Shown in pieces: positions 27,377-35,176 of a stretch of DNA of 64,000 bases. The notes under the pieces are model-generated. The model searched no databases. It was given only the letters and a program-made list of their open reading frames with translations, and was not told the DNA's origin. The DNA comes from UBA6059 sp040219045 (GTDB lineage: Bacteria; Bacteroidota; Bacteroidia; Cytophagales; Cyclobacteriaceae): assembly GCA_965229505.1 (NCBI GenBank), contig OZ245881.1, positions 1,178,001 through 1,242,000 on the forward strand, written 5' to 3'. A program made the position numbers and the translations under genes. Position 1 is the first letter of the stretch. Each line of letters begins with the position of its first letter.

Positions 27377-27668
27377 GTGTTTTCTGGCCAGTCATACGAT
27401 TCCACATCTTCTTTTCGAATTGCCAAAAGAAGTCAAACTGCCCAAACAGAAACCCATACGCTAACAGAATCACATTATAAACTGGCAGAATCAGTAAATA
27501 GTAGAGAATAGTAAAAAGGAGAGGTTGTTCTCCATTCTCCGTAAATAGCCCTACAATAGGCCGCTTCAGCAGCATCACCGTAGTACCCGTTGCAGCAAAC
27601 ACAATCAGGACAAGTACCACCTGCGTAATACTCTTAAGCCCCCAGCGCTGCTGCAGTTTTTCAAGCAT
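27363..27668 (-). CDS. DUF6787-type small membrane protein
   Basis: About 101 residues from the ATG at 27668. Starts MLEKLQQRWG, has two hydrophobic helices (about 15-35 and 55-80) and ends with FLFGQFDFFWQFEKKMWNRM, a pattern I recall for a Bacteroidota-restricted DUF (DUF6787). Function unknown. The ATG overlaps the stop of the upstream pseudouridine synthase by eight bases, so the two are translationally coupled. An upstream in-frame ATG (27689) would lie well inside that gene and is less likely. Confidence 0.65.
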   Translation of the reverse strand: MLEKLQQRWGLKSITQVVLVLIVFAATGTTVMLLKRPIVGLFTENGEQPLLFTILYYLLILPVYNVILLAYGFLFGQFDFFWQFEKKMWNRMTGQKTQNPG

Positions 27669-28353
27669 CCCGGATCTTTTTAAACTCATTCCATAGCACC
27701 ATGTCAGGCACTGGGGCCGTATAGCGTACCATTGTTTTTAGCACCGGATGCTCAAATTCAAGATTTCTCGCGTGGAGACAAATGCTAGCGTCATCATTGG
27801 GAGGTGGGTTACCATACCTTAGGTCGCCGATAATCGGACAACCGACCTTAGCCAGTTGCACCCTGATTTGATGCGGTCGTCCTGTCTCGGGCTCCACAGA
27901 CAAGAGATGCTTTCGCTGCACGCTATTGACTACTCTATAAATCAGAGTGGATTCCAGACTACCCGGCTTCTTTCGTGTATAGGCTGAAGTCACATTGCGC
28001 GTCTTGTCTTTTATCAACCAATGCACCAATACCTCTTCGGTCTCCGGGGGTCTGTTTTTGACGATAGCCCAATAGGTCTTCTTTACCTGACGCTCCTGAA
28101 AAAGTTTGTTCAACCGCGTCAGCGCTTTCGAAGTTTTTGCAAAAACAATCACACCACTCACGGGTCGATCAAGGCGATGAACTACACCCATGAATACATT
28201 GCCGGGCTTGTTGTATTTCCGCCGGACATAATCCTTGCAAATGTCTGCAAGTGTGACATCCCCGGTCGAATCTCCATGCACCAGTACACCGGCAGGCTTA
28301 TTGATCACCAGCAGGTGATTATCTTCATGTATTATTTCTAGGGAGATTCTCAA
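27661..28353 (-). CDS. RNA pseudouridine synthase, RluA family
   Basis: About 230 residues. Contains VINKPAGVLVHG, the catalytic motif GVVHRLDRPVSGVIVFAKT (Asp is the nucleophile) and PETGRPHQIRVQLA, all standard in RluA-type enzymes. No S4 domain. It isomerises specific uridines in rRNA or tRNA; target unknown. No ATG is available near the start; the TTG at 28353 is preferred over the TTG at 28374 because a good promoter -7 box covers 28372-28379 and the conserved region begins right after 28353. Confidence 0.8.
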   Translation of the reverse strand: MRISLEIIHEDNHLLVINKPAGVLVHGDSTGDVTLADICKDYVRRKYNKPGNVFMGVVHRLDRPVSGVIVFAKTSKALTRLNKLFQERQVKKTYWAIVKNRPPETEEVLVHWLIKDKTRNVTSAYTRKKPGSLESTLIYRVVNSVQRKHLLSVEPETGRPHQIRVQLAKVGCPIIGDLRYGNPPPNDDASICLHARNLEFEHPVLKTMVRYTAPVPDMVLWNEFKKIRDA

Positions 28354-28371
28354 AACGCGTAATTTAGAGGC

Positions 28372-28400
28372 CAAAGGTAGTTGTAAATGGACAAAAGCAA
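28372..28400 (-). promoter_or_regulatory. Promoter of the RluA-family gene
   Basis: On the minus strand TTG (28400-28398), an 18-base spacer and TACCTTTG (28379-28372). This matches the Bacteroidota promoter form and sets the gene start downstream of 28372. It overlaps the first codons of the divergent nitrilase gene. Confidence 0.5.
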
Positions 28401-29532
28401 GCCAGTAAACACGTTCAAGATCATGAGGTTCTTTCTGATCATCGTGGTGATTTACTTGCTACTGACCAACTATGACATGGATCATAGCGGCATTCCCCAG
28501 ACACTTGATCCACCCGCGGTGGATGTGCTTGGTGAAAATCAGGGCGAAGGTAATTTTGTCGGTATTCAACCTTTTATGGAGCCTATTGATTACGCTTCTG
28601 ACTCTAATTTTTTCAAGAAACTAGATCATTATTTTTCTGTCGCTCAGTCGCAGCACCTCTTCAATGAAAAAAGTATTGTCGTGCTTCCCGAGCACATCGG
28701 CACTTGGCTCGTTGCTCAAAATGAGCGTAATCTTGTCTACACATCTGATAACATAGAAGAAGCGATGAGGGCAGTTGTCATACGTAACTTCCTCGGTTTC
28801 TTACCAGAATATTTTTCGGCTGATGAAGAAGACCAGGCTAAGTCCGCATTATTCAGAGTCAAGTCTGGTCAAATGGCAACAACCTATGCACGTGCCATGA
28901 AATCACTTGCATCAAAATACAATGTGACTGTTGTTGGGGGTTCATTGATACTGCCCAACCCGAAAGTTGAAGAAGACAGCTTGATACTTGAAGGTGGAGC
29001 ATTATACAATTCCAGTCTCGTCTTCTATCCTAATGGGAGCATCGACCAAAAAATCACCAAAAAAGCTTTTCCAGTGGTGGATGAGCAGAGCCTGCTAGCT
29101 TCTGCAAAACCTGATGGGCTTCCGGTCTACAAGACTCTGGCAGGTAATCTAGCGGTTATGATTTGTGCCGACTCATGGTATCCATCAGCCTATGAATCTG
29201 CTCAAAAGAAAGGCGCTACGTTATTAGCCATTCCCTCCTATTCTGCCGGTGATGATCTCTGGTCTACCAAATGGCAAGGCTACAATGGTGCGCCGAATCC
29301 TATAGATGTGGATACCACGGATATTGGTGACATTACCGAAGAAATGGCATGGCTTAAGTACAGCATGAGCGGTAGAGCACAAAAAACAGGAATCAAAAAC
29401 GGTATCAACGTCTTCCTTAGGGGCAATTTTTGGGATATGGGCTCAGATGGTAAGACTATTAGTCTCAGACAAGGAGGCCTCAAAGTGAATGATGCCAGTC
29501 AAAAGGCCTCTATTACTTGCCTTTGGTTCTGA
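28387..29532 (+). CDS. Membrane-tethered carbon-nitrogen hydrolase (nitrilase superfamily)
   Basis: 381 residues. An N-terminal helix (about 13-29) and then a single nitrilase-fold domain. The expected Glu-Lys-Cys triad can be placed at Glu102 (LPEHIGTW), a lysine near 226 (ITKKAF) and Cys260 (MICADSWYP). The late region has AIPSYSAGDDLW. This topology would put the enzyme in the periplasm, or less likely leave it cytosolic with a membrane anchor. Nitrilase-superfamily enzymes cleave amides or transfer acyl groups, as Lnt does, but this is too short for Lnt and lacks its helices. Substrate unknown. Confidence 0.68.
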   Translation: MDKSKPVNTFKIMRFFLIIVVIYLLLTNYDMDHSGIPQTLDPPAVDVLGENQGEGNFVGIQPFMEPIDYASDSNFFKKLDHYFSVAQSQHLFNEKSIVVLPEHIGTWLVAQNERNLVYTSDNIEEAMRAVVIRNFLGFLPEYFSADEEDQAKSALFRVKSGQMATTYARAMKSLASKYNVTVVGGSLILPNPKVEEDSLILEGGALYNSSLVFYPNGSIDQKITKKAFPVVDEQSLLASAKPDGLPVYKTLAGNLAVMICADSWYPSAYESAQKKGATLLAIPSYSAGDDLWSTKWQGYNGAPNPIDVDTTDIGDITEEMAWLKYSMSGRAQKTGIKNGINVFLRGNFWDMGSDGKTISLRQGGLKVNDASQKASITCLWF

Positions 29533-29543
29533 TCAATTGAGAA

Positions 29544-31124
29544 CTAGAACTCCGAAGTAAAGTGAAACTGGATGTCAGGGAAATTATCCTGAACCATCTG
29601 CAACCACGCCTTTGACTCTGCCATAAAGACCAGCTTATCATCCTTGTCTTTGGCAATGTAGCGTTGCTTAGAATCGACAAACTCATCCATCTTAGCCTGG
29701 CTCTTTGCACTTATCCAGCACGCCTTGTAGATGTTCAGCGGCTGAAACTGCAGTGTGGCATTGTACTCATTCTTCAAGCGGTACTGGATCACTTCAAATT
29801 GTAGTGCGCCCACGGTCCCTACTACCTTTCGCTGACCAAACTCATAGGTGAATAGCTGCGCAACACCTTCATCCATTAGCTGGTTCAGGCCTTTATCCAG
29901 TTGCTTGGACTTCATCGCATCCATATTGATGACCTCTTTGAACATCTCGGGCGAGAAGGATGGAATTCCTTTGTAGTTGCCCTTCTCTCCTTCTGTCAGG
30001 GTATCCCCAATTTTTAGATTGCCTGTGTCATAAAGTCCGACAATATCGCCAGGGAATGCTTCGTCAATCGTCTCCTTCTGCTGTGCCATAAAGGCAGTGG
30101 CATTCGAGAAGCGAAACTGCTTGTCCTGACGCACATGATAATAGTTACTCCCTCGCTGAAATGTCCCGGAACAAACCCGCGCAAAAGCGATTCTATTGCG
30201 GTGCTTGGGGTCCATGTTAGCATGGATCTTGAAGATAAAGCCTGAGAATTTGTCCTCAGTGGGTACAACCGTCCGAAGCTCCGTCTCTCTCGGGATTGGC
30301 GGAGGTGCGATTTGTATGAAGCAGTCCAATAGCTCACGGACTCCAAAATTATTCACAGCACTTCCAAAGAAAACAGGTGCCACTTTGCCTTGACGGTACT
30401 CTTCTACATCTAATGGGTCATATACTCCCTCCACCAACTCCACCTCTTCCCGAAGAAGCTTTACAGCTGACTCTGGCAGGCTTTTATCCAGCTGAGGATC
30501 GTCAATGCCATTAATCTTTACTACATCCGTGACCTTCTTGGTTTTGCTTGGCTCATAAAGGTTAAGATTATTCTCATACATGTTGTAGACGCCTCTCAGC
30601 GACTTGCCCATACCAATGGGCCAGCTCATCGGGCGCACCTTGATATCAAGTTTTTCCTCGATCTCATCCAGCAGGTCAAAAGCATCACGTCCCTCTCGGT
30701 CAAGCTTATTGATAAAGCAGAGTACGGGCGTATTGCGCATACGGCAGACTTCCATGAGCTTCTCGGTCTGTCCCTCCACACCTTTCACACAGTCAATCAC
30801 CATGATGACACTATCGACAGCCGTCAGCGTGCGGTAGGTATCTTCCGCAAAATCCTTGTGACCAGGGGTGTCGAGGATGTTAATCTTGAGATCGTTGTAG
30901 TTGAAGCCCATCACCGAAGTAGCCACCGAGATGCCTCGCTGCTTCTCTATGTCCATCCAGTCAGAGCGCGTACCCACATCGATCTTGTTGGACTTCACAG
31001 CCCCGGCAGTCTGGATCGCTCCACCAAACAAGAGCAATTTTTCCGTCAAGGTCGTCTTACCCGCATCGGGGTGAGCGATGATGGCAAATGTGCGCCGCTT
31101 TTGTATTTCTTGTTTTAGTGTCAT
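29544..31124 (-). CDS. prfC: Peptide chain release factor 3
   Basis: 526 residues from the ATG at 31124. GTPase motifs: G1 AHPDAGKTTLTEKLL, G2 region KQRGISVATSVM, G3 DTPGHKDFAEDTY, G4 INKLDREGRD. The C-terminal domain has VVGTVGALQFEVIQYRLKNEY, typical of RF3. It removes RF1/RF2 from the ribosome after peptide release. A promoter-like TATCTTTG lies at 31153-31146. An upstream in-frame ATG at 31148 falls within that promoter and is rejected. Confidence 0.95.
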   Translation of the reverse strand: MTLKQEIQKRRTFAIIAHPDAGKTTLTEKLLLFGGAIQTAGAVKSNKIDVGTRSDWMDIEKQRGISVATSVMGFNYNDLKINILDTPGHKDFAEDTYRTLTAVDSVIMVIDCVKGVEGQTEKLMEVCRMRNTPVLCFINKLDREGRDAFDLLDEIEEKLDIKVRPMSWPIGMGKSLRGVYNMYENNLNLYEPSKTKKVTDVVKINGIDDPQLDKSLPESAVKLLREEVELVEGVYDPLDVEEYRQGKVAPVFFGSAVNNFGVRELLDCFIQIAPPPIPRETELRTVVPTEDKFSGFIFKIHANMDPKHRNRIAFARVCSGTFQRGSNYYHVRQDKQFRFSNATAFMAQQKETIDEAFPGDIVGLYDTGNLKIGDTLTEGEKGNYKGIPSFSPEMFKEVINMDAMKSKQLDKGLNQLMDEGVAQLFTYEFGQRKVVGTVGALQFEVIQYRLKNEYNATLQFQPLNIYKACWISAKSQAKMDEFVDSKQRYIAKDKDDKLVFMAESKAWLQMVQDNFPDIQFHFTSEF

Positions 31125-31145
31125 GCCTGCTGAATTATCAGGGCG

Positions 31146-31153
31146 CAAAGATA
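31146..31153 (-). promoter_or_regulatory. prfC -7 box
   Basis: TATCTTTG on the minus strand, fitting TAnnTTTG, 21 bases upstream of the prfC ATG. The -33 element is uncertain. Confidence 0.35.
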
Positions 31154-31265
31154 AAATGATTATTGAAGATAAGTTTTCAACTGCAAAGTGTTTGAGCTAA
31201 TAATAATGTGCGTGACGACACGCACCAAGGCGAGTTGAAGGATTCAGGATAATGTAGTCTAGCCC

Positions 31266-31345
31266 AGTGGTCGGACGAGTATTGTACTTGCAGTAGAAGA
31301 TGAAGAGGCTTGCTCAGTGTTTCGTTCGAAACTCGTCCGACCACT
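31266..31345. repeat. Perfect 15-bp inverted repeat with 50-base spacer
   Basis: Left arm AGTGGTCGGACGAGT (31266-31280) and right arm ACTCGTCCGACCACT (31331-31345) are exact complements. The size and GC-rich arms recall repetitive extragenic palindromes or a structured RNA stem. No terminal T-run, so not a simple terminator. Confidence 0.6.
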
Positions 31346-31535
31346 AACGGCTGGCTAGAAGGCGAAGGTCGAGACCGAAGTGGCACGAGCATGGGAGGCT
31401 CGACCCGCCGCGAGGGGGATTATGTGCGTGAGCTATGGCGTAGGGTCGTGCGATTCCAGAAGTTCTGTATCGACCAGCTACCGCAATAGGTGCAGGCCTG
31501 TCATACGCTGCTGTCATTATGTCACCTTTTTGGTA

Positions 31536-31551
31536 TTGGCACAACCATTGA
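31536..31551 (+). promoter_or_regulatory. Heat-shock-type upstream element before dnaK
   Basis: TTGGCA, six bases, TTGA, then a purine-rich AAGG run; 53 bases before the dnaK ATG. Nearly the same as the element before grpE. It also partly resembles a sigma-54 -24/-12 site (TGGCAC-N5-TTGAT against TTGCW) but lacks the -12 GC. Confidence 0.35.
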
Positions 31552-31604
31552 TATAAGGGGAGCACAACAAGAAATAAATTACTGACGATAATAAAACATA
31601 TATC

Positions 31605-33542
31605 ATGGGAAAAATAATTGGTATCGACTTAGGAACCACTAACTCATGTGTCGCCGTAATGGAGGGTAATGAGCCGGTAGTGATCCCTAATAGCGAGGGA
31701 AAACGCACCACTCCTTCTATCGTGGCTTTTTTGGACAATGGGAAGGGTGAGAGGAAAGTAGGTGACCCTGCAAAAAGACAGGCGATCACCAACCCTCAGA
31801 ATACTGTGAGCTCTGTGAAGAGGTTCATGGGTAAGAAGTTTAACGACGTAGCTGCCGAGCGCAAGAATATGTCTTATGGCCTTGAAAGTGGCAATAATGA
31901 CACTATCCGCGTGAAGATCGGCGATAGAAACTATACTCCTCAGGAGCTTTCGGCGATGATCCTTCAAAAAATGAAGTCTACTGCTGAAGACTACTTGGGA
32001 ACTGAAGTAAAAGAGGCGGTAATCACCGTACCTGCTTACTTCAATGACGCTGAGCGTCAGGCGACAAAAGAAGCTGGCGCGATTGCTGGCCTTGAGGTGA
32101 AAAGAATCATCAATGAGCCTACTGCTGCGGCATTGGCTTATGGCCTTGATAAGAAAAATCAGGAAATGAAGATTGCGGTGTATGACCTTGGTGGTGGTAC
32201 ATTCGATATTTCGATCCTTGAATTGGGTGACGGTGTGTTCGAAGTGAAGTCTACTAATGGTGATGTGCACCTCGGTGGTGACGACTTTGACTCAGTGATC
32301 ATCGACTGGTTGGCGGCCGAGTTTAAGTCTGATGAAGGACTCGATCTTACAAAAGATCCTATGGCGCTCCAGCGTTTGAAAGAAGCTGCTGAGAAAGCTA
32401 AGATTGAATTGTCTAGCTCTTCTAGCACTGAGATCAACTTGCCGTATATCATGCCTGTAGACGGTGTGCCTAAGCACTTGGTGAGAACACTGAGCCGAGC
32501 GAAGTTTGAGCAATTGTCTGACGCACTTGTAAAGAGATCGTTGGAGCCATGTAAGAAAGCGCTTTCTGATGCTGGGATGAATATCTCTGAAATAGACGAG
32601 GTGATTCTGGTAGGTGGATCAACAAGAATCCCCAGAATCCAGGAAGAAGTTGAGAAGTTCTTCGGAAAGAAGCCTTCTAAAGGTGTAAACCCTGATGAGG
32701 TGGTGGCTATTGGAGCCGCAATCCAAGGTGGTGTATTGACTGGTGAAGTAAAGGACGTCCTTCTTCTTGATGTCACTCCTCTCTCTCTTGGTATCGAAAC
32801 CATGGGTGGAGTGTTGACCAAGTTGATCGAGTCTAACACTACGATCCCTACCCGCAAATCGGAGGTATTTTCTACTGCTGCTGACAACCAGCCATCTGTA
32901 GAAATCCACGTACTCCAGGGTGAGCGCGCTATGGCGAAAGACAACAGAACGATTGGAAGGTTCCACCTTGATGGTATTCCACCATCACCGCGTGGGGTAC
33001 CCCAAATCGAAGTGACTTTCGACATAGATGCCAACGGTATCATGAACGTATCCGCTAAGGATAAAGGCACTGGTAAAGAGCAGAAAATCAGGATCGAGGC
33101 TTCATCTGGATTGACTGATGAGGAAATCGAAAAGATGAAGAATGAGGCAAAAGCCAATGCTGACTCTGATAAGGAGGCTAAAGAGAAGATCGATAAGATC
33201 AACGCAGCTGACTCACTCATCTTCCAAACTGACAAGCAGTTGTCGGAGTATGGTGATAAGCTCTCTGATGCCAATAAGACTGCCATCGAAGGTGCATTGA
33301 CCAAGCTGAGAGAGGCTCATGGTAAGCAGGATATAGCTGCGATCGATGCGTCGATGGAAGAGCTCAATACTGTATGGCAAGCTGCCAGCCAGGAAATATA
33401 CGCTGCACAGCAAGCGGCTGCTGGTGGAGCTGAAGGAGGCCCTGCCGAAGGTGCTGCTCCCGGTGGAGAAGCTGAAGGTGATGCAAACGACGCTGACGTG
33501 TCAGATGTAGAATTCGAAGAGGTAAGCGACGAGAAAAAGTAA
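31605..33542 (+). CDS. dnaK: Chaperone DnaK (Hsp70)
   Basis: 645 residues. N-terminal IGIDLGTTNSCVAVMEG, the ATPase signatures DLGGGTFDISILELG and VGGSTRIPRIQ, the substrate domain from about 395, then a helical lid and a Gly/Ala/Glu-rich tail ending in EEVSDEKK (EEVD-like acidic end). It folds client proteins with DnaJ and GrpE, whose genes are about 12 kb away. Codon use is of the highly expressed type (CTT, GGT, GCT). A strong hairpin terminator follows 22 bases after the stop. Confidence 0.97.
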   Translation: MGKIIGIDLGTTNSCVAVMEGNEPVVIPNSEGKRTTPSIVAFLDNGKGERKVGDPAKRQAITNPQNTVSSVKRFMGKKFNDVAAERKNMSYGLESGNNDTIRVKIGDRNYTPQELSAMILQKMKSTAEDYLGTEVKEAVITVPAYFNDAERQATKEAGAIAGLEVKRIINEPTAAALAYGLDKKNQEMKIAVYDLGGGTFDISILELGDGVFEVKSTNGDVHLGGDDFDSVIIDWLAAEFKSDEGLDLTKDPMALQRLKEAAEKAKIELSSSSSTEINLPYIMPVDGVPKHLVRTLSRAKFEQLSDALVKRSLEPCKKALSDAGMNISEIDEVILVGGSTRIPRIQEEVEKFFGKKPSKGVNPDEVVAIGAAIQGGVLTGEVKDVLLLDVTPLSLGIETMGGVLTKLIESNTTIPTRKSEVFSTAADNQPSVEIHVLQGERAMAKDNRTIGRFHLDGIPPSPRGVPQIEVTFDIDANGIMNVSAKDKGTGKEQKIRIEASSGLTDEEIEKMKNEAKANADSDKEAKEKIDKINAADSLIFQTDKQLSEYGDKLSDANKTAIEGALTKLREAHGKQDIAAIDASMEELNTVWQAASQEIYAAQQAAAGGAEGGPAEGAAPGGEAEGDANDADVSDVEFEEVSDEKK

Positions 33543-33564
33543 CTTACCCTAGTACATAGATCAT

Positions 33565-33606
33565 AAAGCCTTCGCTGATGTTTCAGCGAAGGCTTTATTC
33601 GTTTAA
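33565..33606 (+). terminator. Rho-independent terminator of dnaK
   Basis: Perfect 14-bp stem AAAGCCTTCGCTGA / TCAGCGAAGGCTTT with loop TGTT, followed by ATTCGTTTAA. Starts 23 bases after the dnaK stop. A decayed second copy is at 34443-34484. Confidence 0.85.
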
Positions 33607-33630
33607 TCAGATTAGGGTAAGAAAAGGTCT

Positions 33631-34350
33631 TTAAGGAATCTTGTCTCCTCGTAGATAAAACTCCCTCTCAAGCTGTAATATATCCAGCTTTATAAAATTG
33701 AGCCTTTCTAATGCTTCAACAAGTGTAAGGTCTTGAAAGTATAACTCTTTAAAAGCCATTCCTTTGAAATAAGGGTTATACTTGAAGATTGCATGATCTC
33801 TTGGTTCCAAGACTAAGCTTTCAGAAGTACCGCCCAAGATAATTCGGTATGCTCTCAGGCTTTCTTCTAACCTGACACCCAAATGATTCCATTCACCTTC
33901 TTCTAAGAAGAATAATCTTGTAGGTCTTTTATCTTGTGGGTTGATATAAATACCATTCTCATTTACCCCTCCAGAACTATCGATCATTAAATCCTCTATC
34001 AGATCCATATAATCAAGTAATTGCTTCCTGATTCTACTTACTCTGGTTGAATCTCCTTGCTTGATCCACGGTATACTTCTGACTTCATATTTCTTTGAAT
34101 CCGGATTGATATTCACTTTATACAATGGAAAGCTGTCTTGCCTGTTTTGGTAAGAAATGACTACTGTATCATAATGTACTTTCTCAACTAGTCGATTATT
34201 GAATTTTACTCCCTGCAAAACCCTAATCCTTAAAAGTGACAAATCCATCATATCCTGATGACTGTCTTTGATTTCACAGCCACTTAAGATGACTAATAAT
34301 GAGAACACCGTCAGGTACGATCTTCGTAAGGTCAAATAGTCTACAATCAT
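33631..34350 (-). CDS. Hypothetical lipoprotein
   Basis: 239 residues from the ATG at 34350. The N-terminus has a lipoprotein signal (about 10 basic/polar residues, a hydrophobic run, then LSGC lipobox at about Cys25). The mature part is a polar, beta-rich sequence with no motif I recognise. The frame continues upstream to an ATG at 34422, but those codons are a degenerate copy of the 3' end of ppc, so 34350 is the credible start. The gene is AT-richer than its neighbours and sits inside duplicated flanks, suggesting acquisition or divergence after a local rearrangement. Confidence 0.6.
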   Translation of the reverse strand: MIVDYLTLRRSYLTVFSLLVILSGCEIKDSHQDMMDLSLLRIRVLQGVKFNNRLVEKVHYDTVVISYQNRQDSFPLYKVNINPDSKKYEVRSIPWIKQGDSTRVSRIRKQLLDYMDLIEDLMIDSSGGVNENGIYINPQDKRPTRLFFLEEGEWNHLGVRLEESLRAYRIILGGTSESLVLEPRDHAIFKYNPYFKGMAFKELYFQDLTLVEALERLNFIKLDILQLEREFYLRGDKIP

Positions 34351-34362
34351 ATCGTAACAATA

Positions 34363-34413
34363 GTTGATGGTAATGAGGAGATCAAGCAATTTCCTTTCAT
34401 TTTTCTGGGCATT
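34363..34413 (-). repeat. Degenerate copy of the 3' end of ppc
   Basis: Aligned without gaps to 35210-35260 of ppc: 39 of 51 bases agree by hand count, and 14 of 17 encoded residues (from NAQKNERKLLDLLITIN against DAEKNERTLLDLLITIN). Same strand as ppc. Confidence 0.8.
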
Positions 34414-34442
34414 ACTTTTCAAGGTCGCTAATTAAATGTACC

Positions 34443-34484
34443 ATAGCCATCACTGATGTTTCAGCGAGGGCTTTTTTCGTTTAA
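34443..34484 (+). repeat. Decayed copy of the dnaK terminator
   Basis: 37 of 42 bases match the dnaK terminator at 33565-33606, including 30 of 32 in the right part. The left arm has changed so the stem is imperfect. No plus-strand gene ends upstream of it, so it has no obvious transcript to stop. Confidence 0.75.
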
Positions 34485-34508
34485 GCTGAATAGCATTAAC
34501 TTTAGTTT

Positions 34509-35048
34509 ATGTCTATAGAGATAGTCAATCCCCCTAGAACGATTATGGAGGTTTATAAGAACCTCCCGGAAGGAACATTGGCTGAATTGATTGATAATGT
34601 TATCGTTATGAGCCCATCGCCCCTATCCCGACATCAGCAGACATCTAATCGAATCAATAATAGGATATTCAATCACCTAGAGCGCACAGGACAGAAAGGG
34701 GAAATATTTACAGCACCAATGGATGTGTATTTAGACGAGCACGGTAATGCCGTTCAGCCCGATCTTATCATTATTTTAGATGAGAATCTTAGTATTATCA
34801 ATCCTGATGGTCATATTCATGGCGTACCGGATATGCTTATCGAAATATTGTCCCAAGGGAATAAGGATCACGACCTGATTATCAAAAAAAAGCTCTATGA
34901 ACGATTTGGGGTGAAAGAATACTGGGTGATTGATCCAAAAGACAAATTGGCCATTGGATATACGTTAGAAAACCGAACCTATTCCGAGTTCTATCGAAAG
35001 AAAGGTTCCATCCACTCTCGCTTGCTGGATTTTAGCTTTGAATTCTAA
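34509..35048 (+). CDS. Uma2-family PD-(D/E)xK nuclease-like protein
   Basis: 179 residues. Fits the Uma2 (DUF820) fold: MSPSPLSRHQQTSNRI near residue 35, the acidic pair AVQPDLIIILDE near residue 78 and IEILSQGNKDHDLIIKKKLYERFGVKEYWVIDP, with the Asp/Glu-x-Lys style active site. The family is a restriction-endonuclease-like group of unknown role that spreads widely, often in multiple copies. It lies in the duplicated dnaK-ppc junction and may be mobile cargo. TAACTTTA nearby is a weak -7 match. Confidence 0.8.
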   Translation: MSIEIVNPPRTIMEVYKNLPEGTLAELIDNVIVMSPSPLSRHQQTSNRINNRIFNHLERTGQKGEIFTAPMDVYLDEHGNAVQPDLIIILDENLSIINPDGHIHGVPDMLIEILSQGNKDHDLIIKKKLYERFGVKEYWVIDPKDKLAIGYTLENRTYSEFYRKKGSIHSRLLDFSFEF

Positions 35049-35176
35049 GTTCGTTCTTGACCTTCTCTGAGGAAAAGATTCCTGTGAATGACTTCCGAAG
35101 GCGGTGAGAATGGATAATGAGCTTAATTAGCTTCCATCCATTCTCCATTTTCAATTATACCATTATCAATTAAAGA

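Larger units (their letters stand above)
31125..31604. other. Long intergenic region with inverted repeats between prfC and dnaK
   Basis: About 480 bases with no convincing gene. It holds a hairpin GTGCGTG/CACGCAC (31208-31225, loop ACGA), a perfect 15-bp inverted repeat with arms at 31266-31280 and 31331-31345 (50-base spacer), a hairpin pair GGTCGAG/CTCGACC (31368-31374 and 31399-31405) and a copy of GCTACCGCAA at 31477. The 3' part holds the dnaK upstream element. Short open frames here have unlikely composition (Arg, Pro, Cys, His rich) and no family resemblance. Confidence 0.6.

Noticed and set aside
31177..31565. Short minus-strand open frames in the prfC-dnaK gap
   Set aside because: They are Arg/Pro/Cys/His rich with no start context and no family resemblance, and they cross the inverted repeats.
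32159..33304. 381-codon minus-strand open frame inside dnaK
   Set aside because: A shadow of the strongly biased dnaK codons; Ser/Pro-rich without motifs.
34351..34422. Upstream extension of the 33.6-34.35 kb lipoprotein
   Set aside because: These codons are a degenerate copy of the ppc 3' end and would bury the lipoprotein signal.
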